From NCBI RefSeq assembly GCF_022179225.1, contig NZ_BPQL01000014.1:27826-91825 (forward strand): 64,000 nt of DNA, read 5' to 3'. Positions 54,924-63,190 of this stretch are shown piece by piece; the first letter of the stretch is position 1, and every line of letters begins with the position of its first letter. A model generated the notes under the pieces. It saw only the letters and a list, made by a program, of their open reading frames with translations, ran no database searches and was not told where the DNA came from. This stretch comes from Methylobacterium goesingense. Its GTDB lineage: Bacteria > Pseudomonadota > Alphaproteobacteria > Rhizobiales > Beijerinckiaceae. The translations under genes were made by a program, and so were the position numbers.

Positions 54924-55066
54924 GTCTTGAGCCCCGCGTCGGCGAGCCCGTCCTCTGGCGGAACGGGTCTCGGCCGCGAGCATCGACAGGCGGCGGGGCG
55001 GCAACATGGCAGCTTGGCCGTAAGCCTCCGAGAGGATCGGCGACGGGCGCGGGAACGCCCCGGGGC

Positions 55067-55381
55067 TCAGTCGCGGCCCTGACCCTCGTTGAACTTGTCG
55101 CGGCAGACATAGCCGACGAAGCACTTCGGATCGTCCCGCGTGATCTCCCAGGAGGGCTGGGTGGTTTCCGGCAGCGGGCAGAACCCGCCGTCGCGCACGA
55201 AGCGCGCGTAGGTCACCGGCCCGGTACTCAGCACGATGGCGCCGGCCCGGGCCACCAGCGCGCTGGCTTCGACACAGGTCATCGCCCGTGTGTCGGGGCG
55301 CGTCTGGGACTGGGCGACGCCCGGCAGGAGCGCGGCGCAGGCGATAAGGGCGGACAGGCTCCGCCGCGAAACGTCCGTCAT
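55067..55381 (-). CDS. Exported four-cysteine hypothetical protein
   Basis: The 104-residue precursor starts at ATG 55381 (MTDVSRRSLSALIACAALLP), with a signal peptide cleaved after about residue 26 (AQSQ). The mature domain reads TCVEASALVARAGAIVLSTGPVTYARFV, then GGFCPLPETTQPSWEITRDDPKCFVGYVCRDKF. Four mature cysteines (TCVE, GGFC, KCFV, YVC) suggest two disulfides. Similar small periplasmic proteins are frequent in Hyphomicrobiales; the function is unknown. It shares direction with the adjacent acetyltransferase gene upstream. Confidence 0.8.
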   Translation of the reverse strand: MTDVSRRSLSALIACAALLPGVAQSQTRPDTRAMTCVEASALVARAGAIVLSTGPVTYARFVRDGGFCPLPETTQPSWEITRDDPKCFVGYVCRDKFNEGQGRD

Positions 55382-55479
55382 GATGCGATCCCCCGGCCAG
55401 CCTCGGACGGGAGGAACCCGTCGGGGCGGCACGTTGCGCGTGACGATAGCCTGCGGACCGGACCCGGCAAAGCCGAGAC

Positions 55480-56049
55480 TCACGCCGCCGTGAGGGCGAG
55501 GGTGAAATCCACCGCCTCGGTGACGCCCTCCTGCCACAGGGAGGCTGGGGTCGGACGCGCGAGATGGAGGGCGCCGTCCGCCTCGCCGCCGGTGATGCGC
55601 AGGCTGGCGCCGACCTTGGAGGCAAGCCCCCGCATCGGCCGGTTCCAGGCCAGGCAGCGCACGTGCAGGTCGCGAACCCCCCGATTGCGGGCAGCGGCGG
55701 CGATCCGCCGGAAGAGCGCCTGCCCGAGGCCGTTGCGGCGAAACGCCTTCTCCACCGCGAAGGCGGCTTCCGCCTCCGTGCCGAGAACGAAGCCGGGCGG
55801 CGGCGCGGAGGCGGGACGCAATTCGCCGAGGCCCCGCAGGGTGCCGTCGACGAAGCTGCCGAACATCAGGCCCTCGGCATTCATCGCGTTGCGCGCATAG
55901 GTGACGGCAGCCGCGTCGCTCAGCGCGCCCATGAAGCGGTTGGCGCGGGTCTCCGGATCGAGCCGCAGGAAGTAGGATTCCACGGCCGGGCCGTCGTTGG
56001 GCCACAGGCGGCGGACGATGGAGTGCAGGGTCGGGTGGGTATCGGGCAT
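55480..56049 (-). CDS. GNAT-family N-acetyltransferase
   Basis: The 189-residue protein begins MPDTHPTLHSIVRRLWPNDG and shows GNAT architecture: RLDPETRANRFMGALSD near the start (as in Pat-like GNAT domains), GTLRGLGELRP (strands), AAFAVEKAFRRNGLGQALFRRIAAAARNRG (acetyl-CoA loop RRNGLGQAL), and LHVRCLAWNRPMRGLASKVGA at the C terminus. The substrate is unknown. It lies upstream of the exported four-cysteine protein gene on the same strand. Confidence 0.9.
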   Translation of the reverse strand: MPDTHPTLHSIVRRLWPNDGPAVESYFLRLDPETRANRFMGALSDAAAVTYARNAMNAEGLMFGSFVDGTLRGLGELRPASAPPPGFVLGTEAEAAFAVEKAFRRNGLGQALFRRIAAAARNRGVRDLHVRCLAWNRPMRGLASKVGASLRITGGEADGALHLARPTPASLWQEGVTEAVDFTLALTAA

Positions 56050-56296
56050 CGGGTGCCGGTCTCCGGTTTCAGGGCGCGCAGGGCGCGCCGGTTCCGGGCG
56101 TAGCCTCCCTCAAGGCATGTCGGATGTGGCATCGCTGCCAACTTTGTGCAATGCAGCAAAATGACCGGGTGCCGTGCGCCCGGCCCCGGAACGGGGTCCG
56201 GGGCTTGATCCGGCGGGGTGGCCGCGTCAGACCGGCTTGCCCGCCGGCCGCCCGATCCCAGCCCGCCGATTCCTTCGCGAACAGGTCGCCCACACC

Positions 56297-57532
56297 GTGA
56301 ACGCCCCCTCCTCCTCGGGCCCCGAGCCGTCGAGCCAGGCCAAGGCCGGGCCCGTGTCCCCCGGCCCGGTCGCCGATCGCTATGAGGCCCTGGTCCGCGC
56401 CGCGACCATCGAGCGCGACCCGGCGCAGATCCATCTCGTGCGCGCCCTCGACCGCCTGGTGCAGGAGCTCGGCCGACGCAAGCGTGCCCGCAAGGGCAGC
56501 GCGCTCGGCTGGCTGTTCGGCCGGCGGGACGATGCCGCGACGCCGCCCCGGGGGCTCTACATCTGGGGGTCGGTGGGGCGCGGCAAGACCATGCTGATGG
56601 ACCTCTTCCACGAGGCCGCCCCCGAGCCGAAGCGCCGGGTGCATTTCCACGGCTTCCTCGCCGACGCCCACGAGCGCATCCACGCCCACCGCCAGGCGCT
56701 GAAGGCCGGCACCGCCAAGGGCGACGACCCGATTCCCGTAGTCGCCGATGCGCTCGCCGACGAGGCGACGCTGCTCTGCTTCGACGAGTTCACCGTCACC
56801 GACATCGCCGACGCGATGATCCTCGGCCGCCTGTTCGGCGCCCTGTTCCGCCGGGGCGTCACCGTGGTGGCGACCTCCAACGTCGAGCCCGACCGGCTCT
56901 ACGAAGGCGGCCTGAACCGCGCCCTGTTCCTGCCCTTCATCGCCGAGTTGCAGGAGCGCGTGGAGGTGCTCCGCCTCGATTCGCGCACGGATTTCCGGCT
57001 GGAAAAGCTCGGAGGCGCCTCCGTCTACCACGTGCCCGCGGATGCGACGGCGGCGGCGGCGCTGGCCACCGCCTTCAAGGGTCTGACCGGCAAGGCGAAG
57101 GGCCGGCCCGCGACGCTCCGGGTGAAGGGGCACGAGGTCGCCGTGCCCGAGGAGACGGGCGGCGTCGCCCGCTTCGGCTTCGCCGACCTCTGCGCCCAGC
57201 CGCTCGGCGCCTCGGACTACATGGCGGTGGCCCGCGCCTTCCACACGGTGATCGTCTCGGACATCCCCGTGATGGGACCGGAGAACCGCAACGAGGCCAA
57301 GCGCTTCATCACCCTGGTCGATACCCTCTACGACGCGCACGTGAAGCTCGTCGCCTCGGCCGCGGCCGAGCCGCAGGACCTCTACACCGCCACCGAGGGC
57401 CGCGAGGCCTTCGAGTTCGACCGCACGGTCTCGCGCCTGATCGAGATGCGCTCGTCGGAATACCTCGCCCTGCCGCACGGGGCCGGTGATTCCGGGGCGA
57501 GCGGCGCCAGCACCGGGCTCGTTGAGACCTGA
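56297..57532 (+). CDS. zapE: AFG1/ZapE-family cell-division ATPase
   Basis: The 411-residue AAA-like ATPase has Walker A LYIWGSVGRGKTMLMDLF (about residue 93), RRVHFHGFLADAHERIHAHR, Walker B LLCFDEFTVTDIADAMILGRLF, sensor VVATSNVEPDRLYEGGLNRALFLPFI, and the C-terminal YMAVARAFHTVIVSDIPVMGPENRNEAKRF. ZapE stabilises the Z ring under stress; mitochondrial AFG1 is a homologue. GTG 56297 (NAPSSSGPEPSSQ) is chosen because the frame upstream to 56174 is not protein-like. Confidence 0.92.
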   Translation: MNAPSSSGPEPSSQAKAGPVSPGPVADRYEALVRAATIERDPAQIHLVRALDRLVQELGRRKRARKGSALGWLFGRRDDAATPPRGLYIWGSVGRGKTMLMDLFHEAAPEPKRRVHFHGFLADAHERIHAHRQALKAGTAKGDDPIPVVADALADEATLLCFDEFTVTDIADAMILGRLFGALFRRGVTVVATSNVEPDRLYEGGLNRALFLPFIAELQERVEVLRLDSRTDFRLEKLGGASVYHVPADATAAAALATAFKGLTGKAKGRPATLRVKGHEVAVPEETGGVARFGFADLCAQPLGASDYMAVARAFHTVIVSDIPVMGPENRNEAKRFITLVDTLYDAHVKLVASAAAEPQDLYTATEGREAFEFDRTVSRLIEMRSSEYLALPHGAGDSGASGASTGLVET

Positions 57533-57932
57533 GGCGCCGACAGACGGTTCTTCTCGCATCCAGGCCTCGGGCGGGCGAGAGAACGCGCGACTCCGCTCTT
57601 TGGGTCACACGATCTTCTCCGGCCCGTGCGCAACGGCACATGAGAGCCGGATCGATGAATCCGTGACGGATGACCGGGCGGGTGTCCGGTTGCGCTGCAA
57701 CGGACCCAGCGTTTAATTGTATTCATTCCGAGGTACGGGGCGTGGGGGCTTCGTGCGCTGCGACGGCTCTTTCGAAGAGCCGGATCCGCCGCCGTGTCTC
57801 AGGACCCTTCCGGGGGGTGGCTCGATGCCCCCGACGCCCGACATGTGACCCCAACGGCTTCCCGCCGGTTGATGGGTTGGCGTGAGCCCGATCCCGACCG
57901 GCCCTTGGCCTGATCCATGACAGGATACACCG
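57533..57932. other. Non-coding stretch upstream of the molybdenum hydroxylase genes
   Basis: No gene is seen in these 400 bases. An A+T-rich patch at about 57710-57730 (GTTTAATTGTATTCATTCC), preceded by TTGCGCTGCAA at 57690, is the best promoter candidate for the downstream two-gene unit. Open frames on both strands here have no protein-like features. Confidence 0.5.
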
Positions 57933-58427
57933 ATGATCAAACTGACCGTAAACGGAGCTGAACGCAGCTTCGACGGCGACCCCGACATGCCGCTGCTGTG
58001 GTACCTGCGCGACGAGGTCGGGCTGACCGGAACCAAGTTCGGCTGCGGACAGGCGCTGTGCGGCGCCTGTACCATCCACGTGGGCGGCACCGCCGTGCGC
58101 GGCTGCGTCACCCCCGTCTCGGCCGCCGAGGGGCAGGCCGTCGTCACCATCGAGGGCCTGTCGCCGGACGGCAACCACCCGGTCCAGGTGGCCTGGCGCG
58201 ATCTCAACGTGGCGCAGTGCGGCTACTGCCAGTGCGGGCAGATGATGCAGGCGGCCTCCCTCCTCACCGATACCCCGAAACCCACCGACGCGCAGATCGA
58301 CGAGGCGATGAGCGGGAACCTGTGCCGTTGCGGCACCTACCCGCGCATTCGCGCCGCGATCCACCAGGCTGCCGGCAATCCCCCCAAGGGAACCGCGCCC
58401 GCCGCGAACAAGGGAGAGCGCCTGTGA
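57933..58427 (+). CDS. Molybdenum hydroxylase small subunit, two [2Fe-2S] clusters (IorA-like)
   Basis: The 164-residue electron-transfer subunit has the plant-type ferredoxin cluster [18 protein letters not shown] (Cys near residues 39-47). It also has the helical second-cluster domain with [17 protein letters not shown] and [16 protein letters not shown]. The order matches IorA/CoxS-like subunits of isoquinoline 1-oxidoreductase and aldehyde-oxidising molybdenum hydroxylases. It has no export signal of its own. Its TGA overlaps the GTG of the large subunit gene (GTGA, 58424-58427). Confidence 0.95.
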   Translation: MIKLTVNGAERSFDGDPDMPLLWYLRDEVGLTGTKFGCGQALCGACTIHVGGTAVRGCVTPVSAAEGQAVVTIEGLSPDGNHPVQVAWRDLNVAQCGYCQCGQMMQAASLLTDTPKPTDAQIDEAMSGNLCRCGTYPRIRAAIHQAAGNPPKGTAPAANKGERL

Positions 58428-60766
58428 TCCACGAAGCTCAGACCATGGCGGATCTCGCCAACCCCACCGTCGAGGCCGGCCCGAGCGCGCTGGCCAATGT
58501 CAGCCGCCGCGCCATGCTCGGCGGCATGGGCGCCCTCGTGCTGGCCCTGTCCTGGCGGGACCCGGCACGCGCCGACGACAAGAAGGACGAGCCGAAGAAG
58601 TACGGTGCCGATGCCATGCCGCATGGCTGGCAGGACGATCCGAAGGTCTTCGTCGCGATTCAGCCCGACGGCACCGTGACGGTGACCTGCCACCGCGCCG
58701 AGATGGGCCAGGGTGTGCGCACCTCCATCGCCTTCGTGGTGGCCGACGAACTCGAGGCCGACTGGGCGAAGGTGAAGGTCGCCCAGGCCTGGGGCGACGA
58801 GGCCCGTTTCGGCAACCAGGACACCGACGGCTCGCGCAGCTTGCGCCACTTCTTCCCGCACCTGCGCCACGCGGGGGCCGCGGCCCGGGCCATGCTGGTC
58901 CAGGCCGCCGCCAAGCAGTGGGGCGTACCGGCGGGTGAGGTGAAGGCCGAGAACTCGGTCCTCACCCACGCCAAGTCGAAGCGCACCCTGGGCTACGGCG
59001 AGGTCGCGGCGGCCGCCGCCGAATTGCCGGTGCCGGCCCGCGAGAGCGTCGTGCTCAAGAAGCCGGAGGCCTTCCGCTACATCGGCAAGGGCAAGATCGG
59101 CCTCATCGACAACCACGACTTCACCACCGGCCGGGCGATGTACGGCATCGACACCCGCCTCGAGGGGATGCTCTACGCCCTCGTCGCCCGCCCGCCCGTC
59201 TTCGGCGGCAAGGTGAAGAGCGTCGACGATTCCGAGGCGAAGAAGGTCGCGGGCGTCGTCAAGATCTTCACCATCGACGCCCCCGAGATCCCTTCCGAGT
59301 TCCAGCCCATCGGCGGTGTCGCGATCATCGCGAAGAACACCTGGGCGGCGACGAAGGCCCGCGACGCCCTCAAGATCACCTGGGACGACGGCCCGAACGC
59401 CGGTTACGACTCCGTCGCCTTCCGGGGCGAACTGGAAAAGGCGGCGCGCGCGCCCGGCAAGGTCGTGCGCGACCAGGGCGATGTGGCCGGCGCCATGGCC
59501 AAGGCCAAGACGAAGCTGGAGGCCGAGTACTTCGTGCCCCACCTCGTCCAGGCCCCGATGGAGCCGCCGGCCGCCACCGTGCGGATCAAGGACGGGTTCT
59601 GCGAGGTCTGGGCCTGCACCCAGGCCCCCCAGGCGACGCATGACCGGCTGGCCAAGAAGCTGAACCTGCCCGCCGACAAGGTGCGGGTGAACGTGACGCT
59701 GCTGGGCGGCGGCTTCGGCCGCAAGTCGAAGCCCGACTACGTGCTGGAGGCAGCCCTCTGCAGCCAGGCCGTGGACGGCGCGCCGGTCAAACTGATCTGG
59801 ACCCGCGAGGACGACCTCCACCACGGCTACTACCACACCATCTCGGTGGAGCGCCTGGAGGCCGGGCTCGACGACAAGGGCATGCCGGTCGCCTGGCTGC
59901 ACCGCTCGGCCGCGCCCACCATCGGCTCGATCTTCGCCCCCGATCCGAAGCACGAGCTGCCCTTCGAGCTCGGCATGGGCCTGACCAACACGCCGTTCGC
60001 CGTGCCCAACATCCGCCTCGAGAACCCGGCGGCGGACGCCCACGTGCGCATCGGCTGGTTCCGTTCGGTCTCGAACATCCCGCACGCCTTCGCGATCCAG
60101 TCCTTCGTCGCGGAACTCGCGCACGCGGCGGGACGTGACCCGAAGGAGTACCTGCTGGCGCTGATCGGCCCCGACCGGGTCATCGACCCGACCACCATCG
60201 GCGACGTCTGGAACTACGGTGAGGACCCGGCACGCTACCCGATCGAGACGGCGCGCCTGCGCAAGGTCATCGAGGCGGCGGCCAAGGGTATCGGCTGGGG
60301 CCGCAAGATGCCGAAGGGCACCGGCCTCGGCATCGCCGGCCATTACAGCTTCGTCACCCACACGGCGGTGGCGGCGGAGGTAGCGGTCGGCCCCAAGGGC
60401 GAGGTGCAGGTCAAGCGCGTCGACATCGCCGTCGATTGCGGGCCGCAGGTCAACCCGGAGCGGATCCGTTCGCAGATGGAAGGCGCGGTCGTCATGGGCA
60501 TGGGCCTCGCCCTCTCGGCCGAGATCACCTTCAAGGACGGGCGCGCGCAGCAGAACAACTTCGACGGCTACGAGATCACCCGCATCGACGCGGCGCCTAA
60601 GGAGATCCACGTCCACCTGCTGCCGAACCCGGACTTCAACGCGCCGCTGGGCGGCGTCGGCGAGCCCGGCGTTCCCCCCGTGGCTCCGGCGATCGCCAAC
60701 GCGATCTTCGCCGCCACCGGCCGCCGCATCCGGCAATTGCCGATTCGCGACCAGCTGAGCGCCTGA
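58424..60766 (+). CDS. Molybdenum hydroxylase large subunit (IorB-like), Tat-exported
   Basis: The 780-residue subunit binds the molybdopterin cofactor. The N terminus carries a Tat-type signal ([18 protein letters not shown]). Conserved blocks are [72 protein letters not shown], and [19 protein letters not shown] with the catalytic Glu. The family oxidises N-heterocycles or aldehydes; the substrate is not evident. GTG 58424 is coupled to the small subunit; ATG 58445 is an alternative. A cytochrome partner is not in view. It would be periplasmic with the small subunit co-exported. Confidence 0.94.
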   Translation: MIHEAQTMADLANPTVEAGPSALANVSRRAMLGGMGALVLALSWRDPARADDKKDEPKKYGADAMPHGWQDDPKVFVAIQPDGTVTVTCHRAEMGQGVRTSIAFVVADELEADWAKVKVAQAWGDEARFGNQDTDGSRSLRHFFPHLRHAGAAARAMLVQAAAKQWGVPAGEVKAENSVLTHAKSKRTLGYGEVAAAAAELPVPARESVVLKKPEAFRYIGKGKIGLIDNHDFTTGRAMYGIDTRLEGMLYALVARPPVFGGKVKSVDDSEAKKVAGVVKIFTIDAPEIPSEFQPIGGVAIIAKNTWAATKARDALKITWDDGPNAGYDSVAFRGELEKAARAPGKVVRDQGDVAGAMAKAKTKLEAEYFVPHLVQAPMEPPAATVRIKDGFCEVWACTQAPQATHDRLAKKLNLPADKVRVNVTLLGGGFGRKSKPDYVLEAALCSQAVDGAPVKLIWTREDDLHHGYYHTISVERLEAGLDDKGMPVAWLHRSAAPTIGSIFAPDPKHELPFELGMGLTNTPFAVPNIRLENPAADAHVRIGWFRSVSNIPHAFAIQSFVAELAHAAGRDPKEYLLALIGPDRVIDPTTIGDVWNYGEDPARYPIETARLRKVIEAAAKGIGWGRKMPKGTGLGIAGHYSFVTHTAVAAEVAVGPKGEVQVKRVDIAVDCGPQVNPERIRSQMEGAVVMGMGLALSAEITFKDGRAQQNNFDGYEITRIDAAPKEIHVHLLPNPDFNAPLGGVGEPGVPPVAPAIANAIFAATGRRIRQLPIRDQLSA

Positions 60767-60780
60767 GCGAAGACCCTCGC

Positions 60781-60865
60781 GCGGAAGGCCCTTCCTCGGA
60801 AGGGCTCTCCGCGAAGGCCGTGAGAATTCGAGGCGCAGGACGGTTTCGCGCCGTCCTGCGCCTCG
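60781..60865 (+). terminator. Two consecutive hairpins after the hydroxylase operon
   Basis: The first hairpin (60781-60812) pairs GCGGA with TCCGC and GCCCTT with AAGGGC. The second has perfect 15-bp arms CGAGGCGCAGGACGG (60829-60843) and CCGTCCTGCGCCTCG (60851-60865) with a 7-base loop. Neither is followed by a strong U tract. They lie 15-100 bases after the stop and probably end or protect the transcript. Confidence 0.7.
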
Positions 60866-61022
60866 ATTCAGTTCCGGCCGACACGCCCGTGCCGATTCGG
60901 GCCTGGCCCGCGAACGGTTTTCTTAAAACAGACCGGGAGCCCTGCCGCGCTTCGGGAGGTTGATCCCGCAGAGAAGGCGGCCCGGTAAGGCCAGGCCCCT
61001 TCCGAATCAAGGACAACACTCC

Positions 61023-61415
61023 ATGACGCGTTTCGTGTGGCCCGCTGCCGGGTGTCTCGTCGCCGGTTTCCTCGCCGTGGGTCTGGCGCCCGCCCTCGCC
61101 TCCCCCTGCGGCGACCGGATCGCCAAGCTCGAGGGACCGGTGAAGGATCTGGCCAAGGAGGCGATCTCCGCCAATACCAGCGGCAAGGCCACGGCCAGCG
61201 CCCGGGGCGGCCAGGGTGTCACGGGGAGTGGCGGCGGCACCTCGGCCGAGACCGCGCCCCCGGAGAAGTCGGCGGAGGCCGGACAGGGCGGCGACAGGGC
61301 GACCCAGGCGAAGGTGGCCCTCGACGAGGCCCGCACCGCCGACAAGAAGGGCGACGCCGAGGCCTGTGGTGCGGCTGTCGATCGGGCGCAGAAGCAGGTG
61401 GACAGCGCGCCCTGA
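61023..61415 (+). CDS. Exported hypothetical protein
   Basis: The 130-residue precursor starts at ATG 61023 (MTRFVWPAAGCLVAGFLAVG), with a signal peptide cleaved near LASPC (about residue 27). The mature part is helical and Ala/Gly/Lys/Glu-rich: CGDRIAKLEGPVKDLAKEAI, then a Gly/Ser/Thr linker, then AKVALDEARTADKKGDAEAC with a second Cys and DRAQKQVDSAP. The two Cys may pair. The pattern suggests a small helical-hairpin periplasmic protein. Function is unknown; an upstream in-frame ATG at 60960 would mask the signal. Confidence 0.7.
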   Translation: MTRFVWPAAGCLVAGFLAVGLAPALASPCGDRIAKLEGPVKDLAKEAISANTSGKATASARGGQGVTGSGGGTSAETAPPEKSAEAGQGGDRATQAKVALDEARTADKKGDAEACGAAVDRAQKQVDSAP

Positions 61416-61537
61416 GGACGTCGGCTCCGGTGCTCGGCACCCAGGGCTCAGTGAGGAAGCGCCAGCCCCGTGATCGGGGCTGCGACTGGACACACGGGGC
61501 GGTTGAACCTGTCCGCCCCGCTTTTAAAGGCCCACGA

Positions 61538-61765
61538 TCAGGCGCTGACGACGGCGGCGAGGGCGTGGTCGTTGCCGTTCAGACCGGCGCAGAGATCGTC
61601 GATTTCGGCAAGATCAAGGGCTTCGCCGGACTCGCTGGCAATCGCATCGATCAAGTGATCCTGATGCGGATTAAAGGGATGCCCCTGCAGCCTATAGAAT
61701 TGATAGTACCGAAGCGCAGCCAGGACAGCATCGCGTTCTCGATCTGTAATGGTAATATTCTGCAT
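61538..61765 (-). CDS. Hypothetical 75-residue protein in an A+T-richer patch
   Basis: The start at ATG 61765 (MQNITITDRERDAVLAALRY) is preceded by ACAAATCCGAC rather than a clear Shine-Dalgarno site. The protein is acidic, with YQFYRLQGHPFNPHQDHLID and ESGEALDLAEIDDLCAGLNG, and has no signal peptide. The base composition of 61600-62060 is distinctly lower in G+C than its neighbours. It may be a recently acquired or poorly adapted gene. No family was recognised. Confidence 0.6.
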   Translation of the reverse strand: MQNITITDRERDAVLAALRYYQFYRLQGHPFNPHQDHLIDAIASESGEALDLAEIDDLCAGLNGNDHALAAVVSA

Positions 61766-62156
61766 GTCGGATTTGTTTCCCGTGATTGGTTGCGGGATAT
61801 CGAAAAACAACCGCTCTGCGGCGCCGTGAGCTTGGGTGTTGTAAGCGAATTTTGAGGGATTCGTCCACAACCGGAAACCCTTCGTTAGCCATCCGAACAC
61901 CGTCCAAATGACATCCCTGCACCCCAAGTGTTTGGTGCGGCGCCGTTTCCGGAACACGCCCCGGCCCGAGGTTTTTTTTACGGCCCCGCTTGCCGGAAAT
62001 GCGATTGACAACCTTTGATAAGACGGCAACGCAACCGTGCGGTCGCGGCCCCCGGATGCATCAAATTATCCTTAACTTGCGTCTGTCAGGCTGAGGACTC
62101 AGTCGGCCGCATTCCACCCATGCGGGATGCCGACCGGCGCGGCCGGGGTCCCTTCC
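61766..62156. other. A+T-richer non-coding stretch
   Basis: No gene is seen in these 391 bases. The composition shifts here (for example TTGTAAGCGAATTTTGAGG and GGTTTTTTTTACGG at about 61972-61985, the longest T run nearby), standing out from about 70% G+C sequence on both sides. A TTATCCTTAACTTGCG segment near 62066-62081 could serve as promoter for the nepR gene. Confidence 0.5.
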
Positions 62157-62345
62157 ATGCCAAAGACCCGAAGCGACTGCTCACCCAAGGCGGAGGCCAC
62201 GCGCTCCGGCCCTCCGCCGCTGAACGCCGGTATCCGGCGCCACCTCGGCCTCAGCCTGCGAACGTTCTACGCCGAGATCCTGTCGGAGCCGCCGGGCGCC
62301 CGGATCGAGGCGCTGCTCGCCCGCCTCGGAAAGCCGCAGCGCTGA
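62157..62345 (+). CDS. nepR: NepR-family anti-sigma factor
   Basis: The 62-residue protein begins MPKTRSDCSPKAEATRSGPP. The conserved NepR core follows: LNAGIRRHLGLSLRTFYAEI and LSEPPGARIEALLARLGKPQ, matching the consensus LRxxYxxxxxEPxPxRxxxLLxxL of EcfG-binding anti-sigma factors. NepR sequesters EcfG and is released by phosphorylated PhyR in the general stress response. Neither phyR nor ecfG is adjacent, so this may be a paralogue. An alternative start at 62127 adds ten residues. Confidence 0.85.
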   Translation: MPKTRSDCSPKAEATRSGPPPLNAGIRRHLGLSLRTFYAEILSEPPGARIEALLARLGKPQR

Positions 62346-62538
62346 GAGTCCGATCGGATCGCGCAGCCCCCCTGCCAGGGCCGTACCGCAGTGTGATCCG
62401 TTTACCGCGTTGGGCGCGCTTCCGCATGAGCGTATCAAGAATTCACTGACGATTCAGGCGATGGCCGCTAGGAGACGGACATCGGATAAGCGCATCCCCC
62501 GCTGCGCTCTCCACCGCTCCCCCTTGCAAAGCAGTCCC

Positions 62539-62619
62539 ATGACCGTGCTCGCCCTCGTCGTCGTCGGCAACATCCTGCTGGCCTCACTGTTCTCGCTCAT
62601 CGCCGTCGCGGCGGACTGA
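62539..62619 (+). CDS. Putative 26-residue membrane peptide
   Basis: ATG 62539 gives a 26-residue peptide beginning MTVLALVVVGNILLASLFSL, essentially one membrane helix ending AVAAD. A weak GCAAAGCAG lies upstream. It sits in an otherwise gene-poor stretch after nepR. Such peptides are hard to confirm by eye; the hydrophobicity could be chance. Confidence 0.3.
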   Translation: MTVLALVVVGNILLASLFSLIAVAAD

Positions 62620-62833
62620 GCCTGCGGAGCGATCACGCGGAAACCTGAGTGCTGCGCGCTCAGATCTTCCACCCCTCCGCTTCACCTTTTGATCCGCCGT
62701 GATCGGCCGACCCGTCGCAGCACGGATCGGCTCGCGCTGATTCGGCACGTGCGGGTCCGCCATGGCGGCACGGCGTCCCCGGTGGAGGGGTTCGCGCATC
62801 GGCCGCCCGCGCCGAGGGATGCACGCGCCCGGC

Positions 62834-62869
62834 CCGCAGGGCTTCGGGCAGCCGCAGGGCTTCGGGCAG
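62834..62869. repeat. 18-nt direct repeat, two copies
   Basis: CCGCAGGGCTTCGGGCAG occurs at 62834-62851 and again at 62852-62869 without mismatch. It belongs to the same 18-nt periodic class as other arrays in this window but is about 320 bases from the next gene start. Confidence 0.75.
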
Positions 62870-63092
62870 CGAATGGCGCGACAGCGTACCGGCATGCTCG
62901 CCTTGCATCCCCGAAACGCGTGAAAAGCGCGAAAATGTCCTTTCTATAGAACCATCACCGCGCAAACAGGTTCTTCTGCCTCGGCCAGCCTGCGGAGGAT
63001 GCCGTTCTCCGTCGCAGGAAAATCGTTCCGGATCAGCCGCAGAGTGGGGAACGAAGCTGCTCGGACCGCCTTATCTCGTCCAGTCGCGACGC

Positions 63093-63121
63093 TTGACAAT
63101 GTTCGTTAAAACGAACGAAAC
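63093..63121 (+). promoter_or_regulatory. Promoter with dyad upstream of sulfate-binding protein gene
   Basis: TTGACA at 63093-63098 is a consensus -35 hexamer. The spacer holds GTTCGTT-AA-AACGAAC (63101-63116), two 7-base arms with a 2-base centre. A repressor or activator bound here would cover the promoter. The -10 (near 63116-63121) is poor. Start GTG 63191 is about 70 bases downstream. Confidence 0.45.
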
Positions 63122-63190
63122 CCGCGTCACCGGGGTCGTGAGACGCACGCTTACGCTCCGGCTGCGCAAGCCAGATTCGGAGCCCCCCCC

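Larger units (their letters stand above)
62620..63190. other. Gene-poor stretch upstream of the sulfate-binding protein gene
   Basis: In 571 bases no convincing gene is seen. It contains two tandem copies of the 18-mer CCGCAGGGCTTCGGGCAG (62834-62869), several overlapping Arg/Pro-rich frames that I regard as noise, and a promoter-like region with a dyad at 63093-63121 leading to the sulfate-binding protein. Confidence 0.55.

Noticed and set aside
62660..62965. Minus-strand 101-codon frame with a repeated LPEALR motif
   Set aside because: The motif is the translation of the 18-nt direct repeat; there is no ribosome-binding site or protein-like composition around it.
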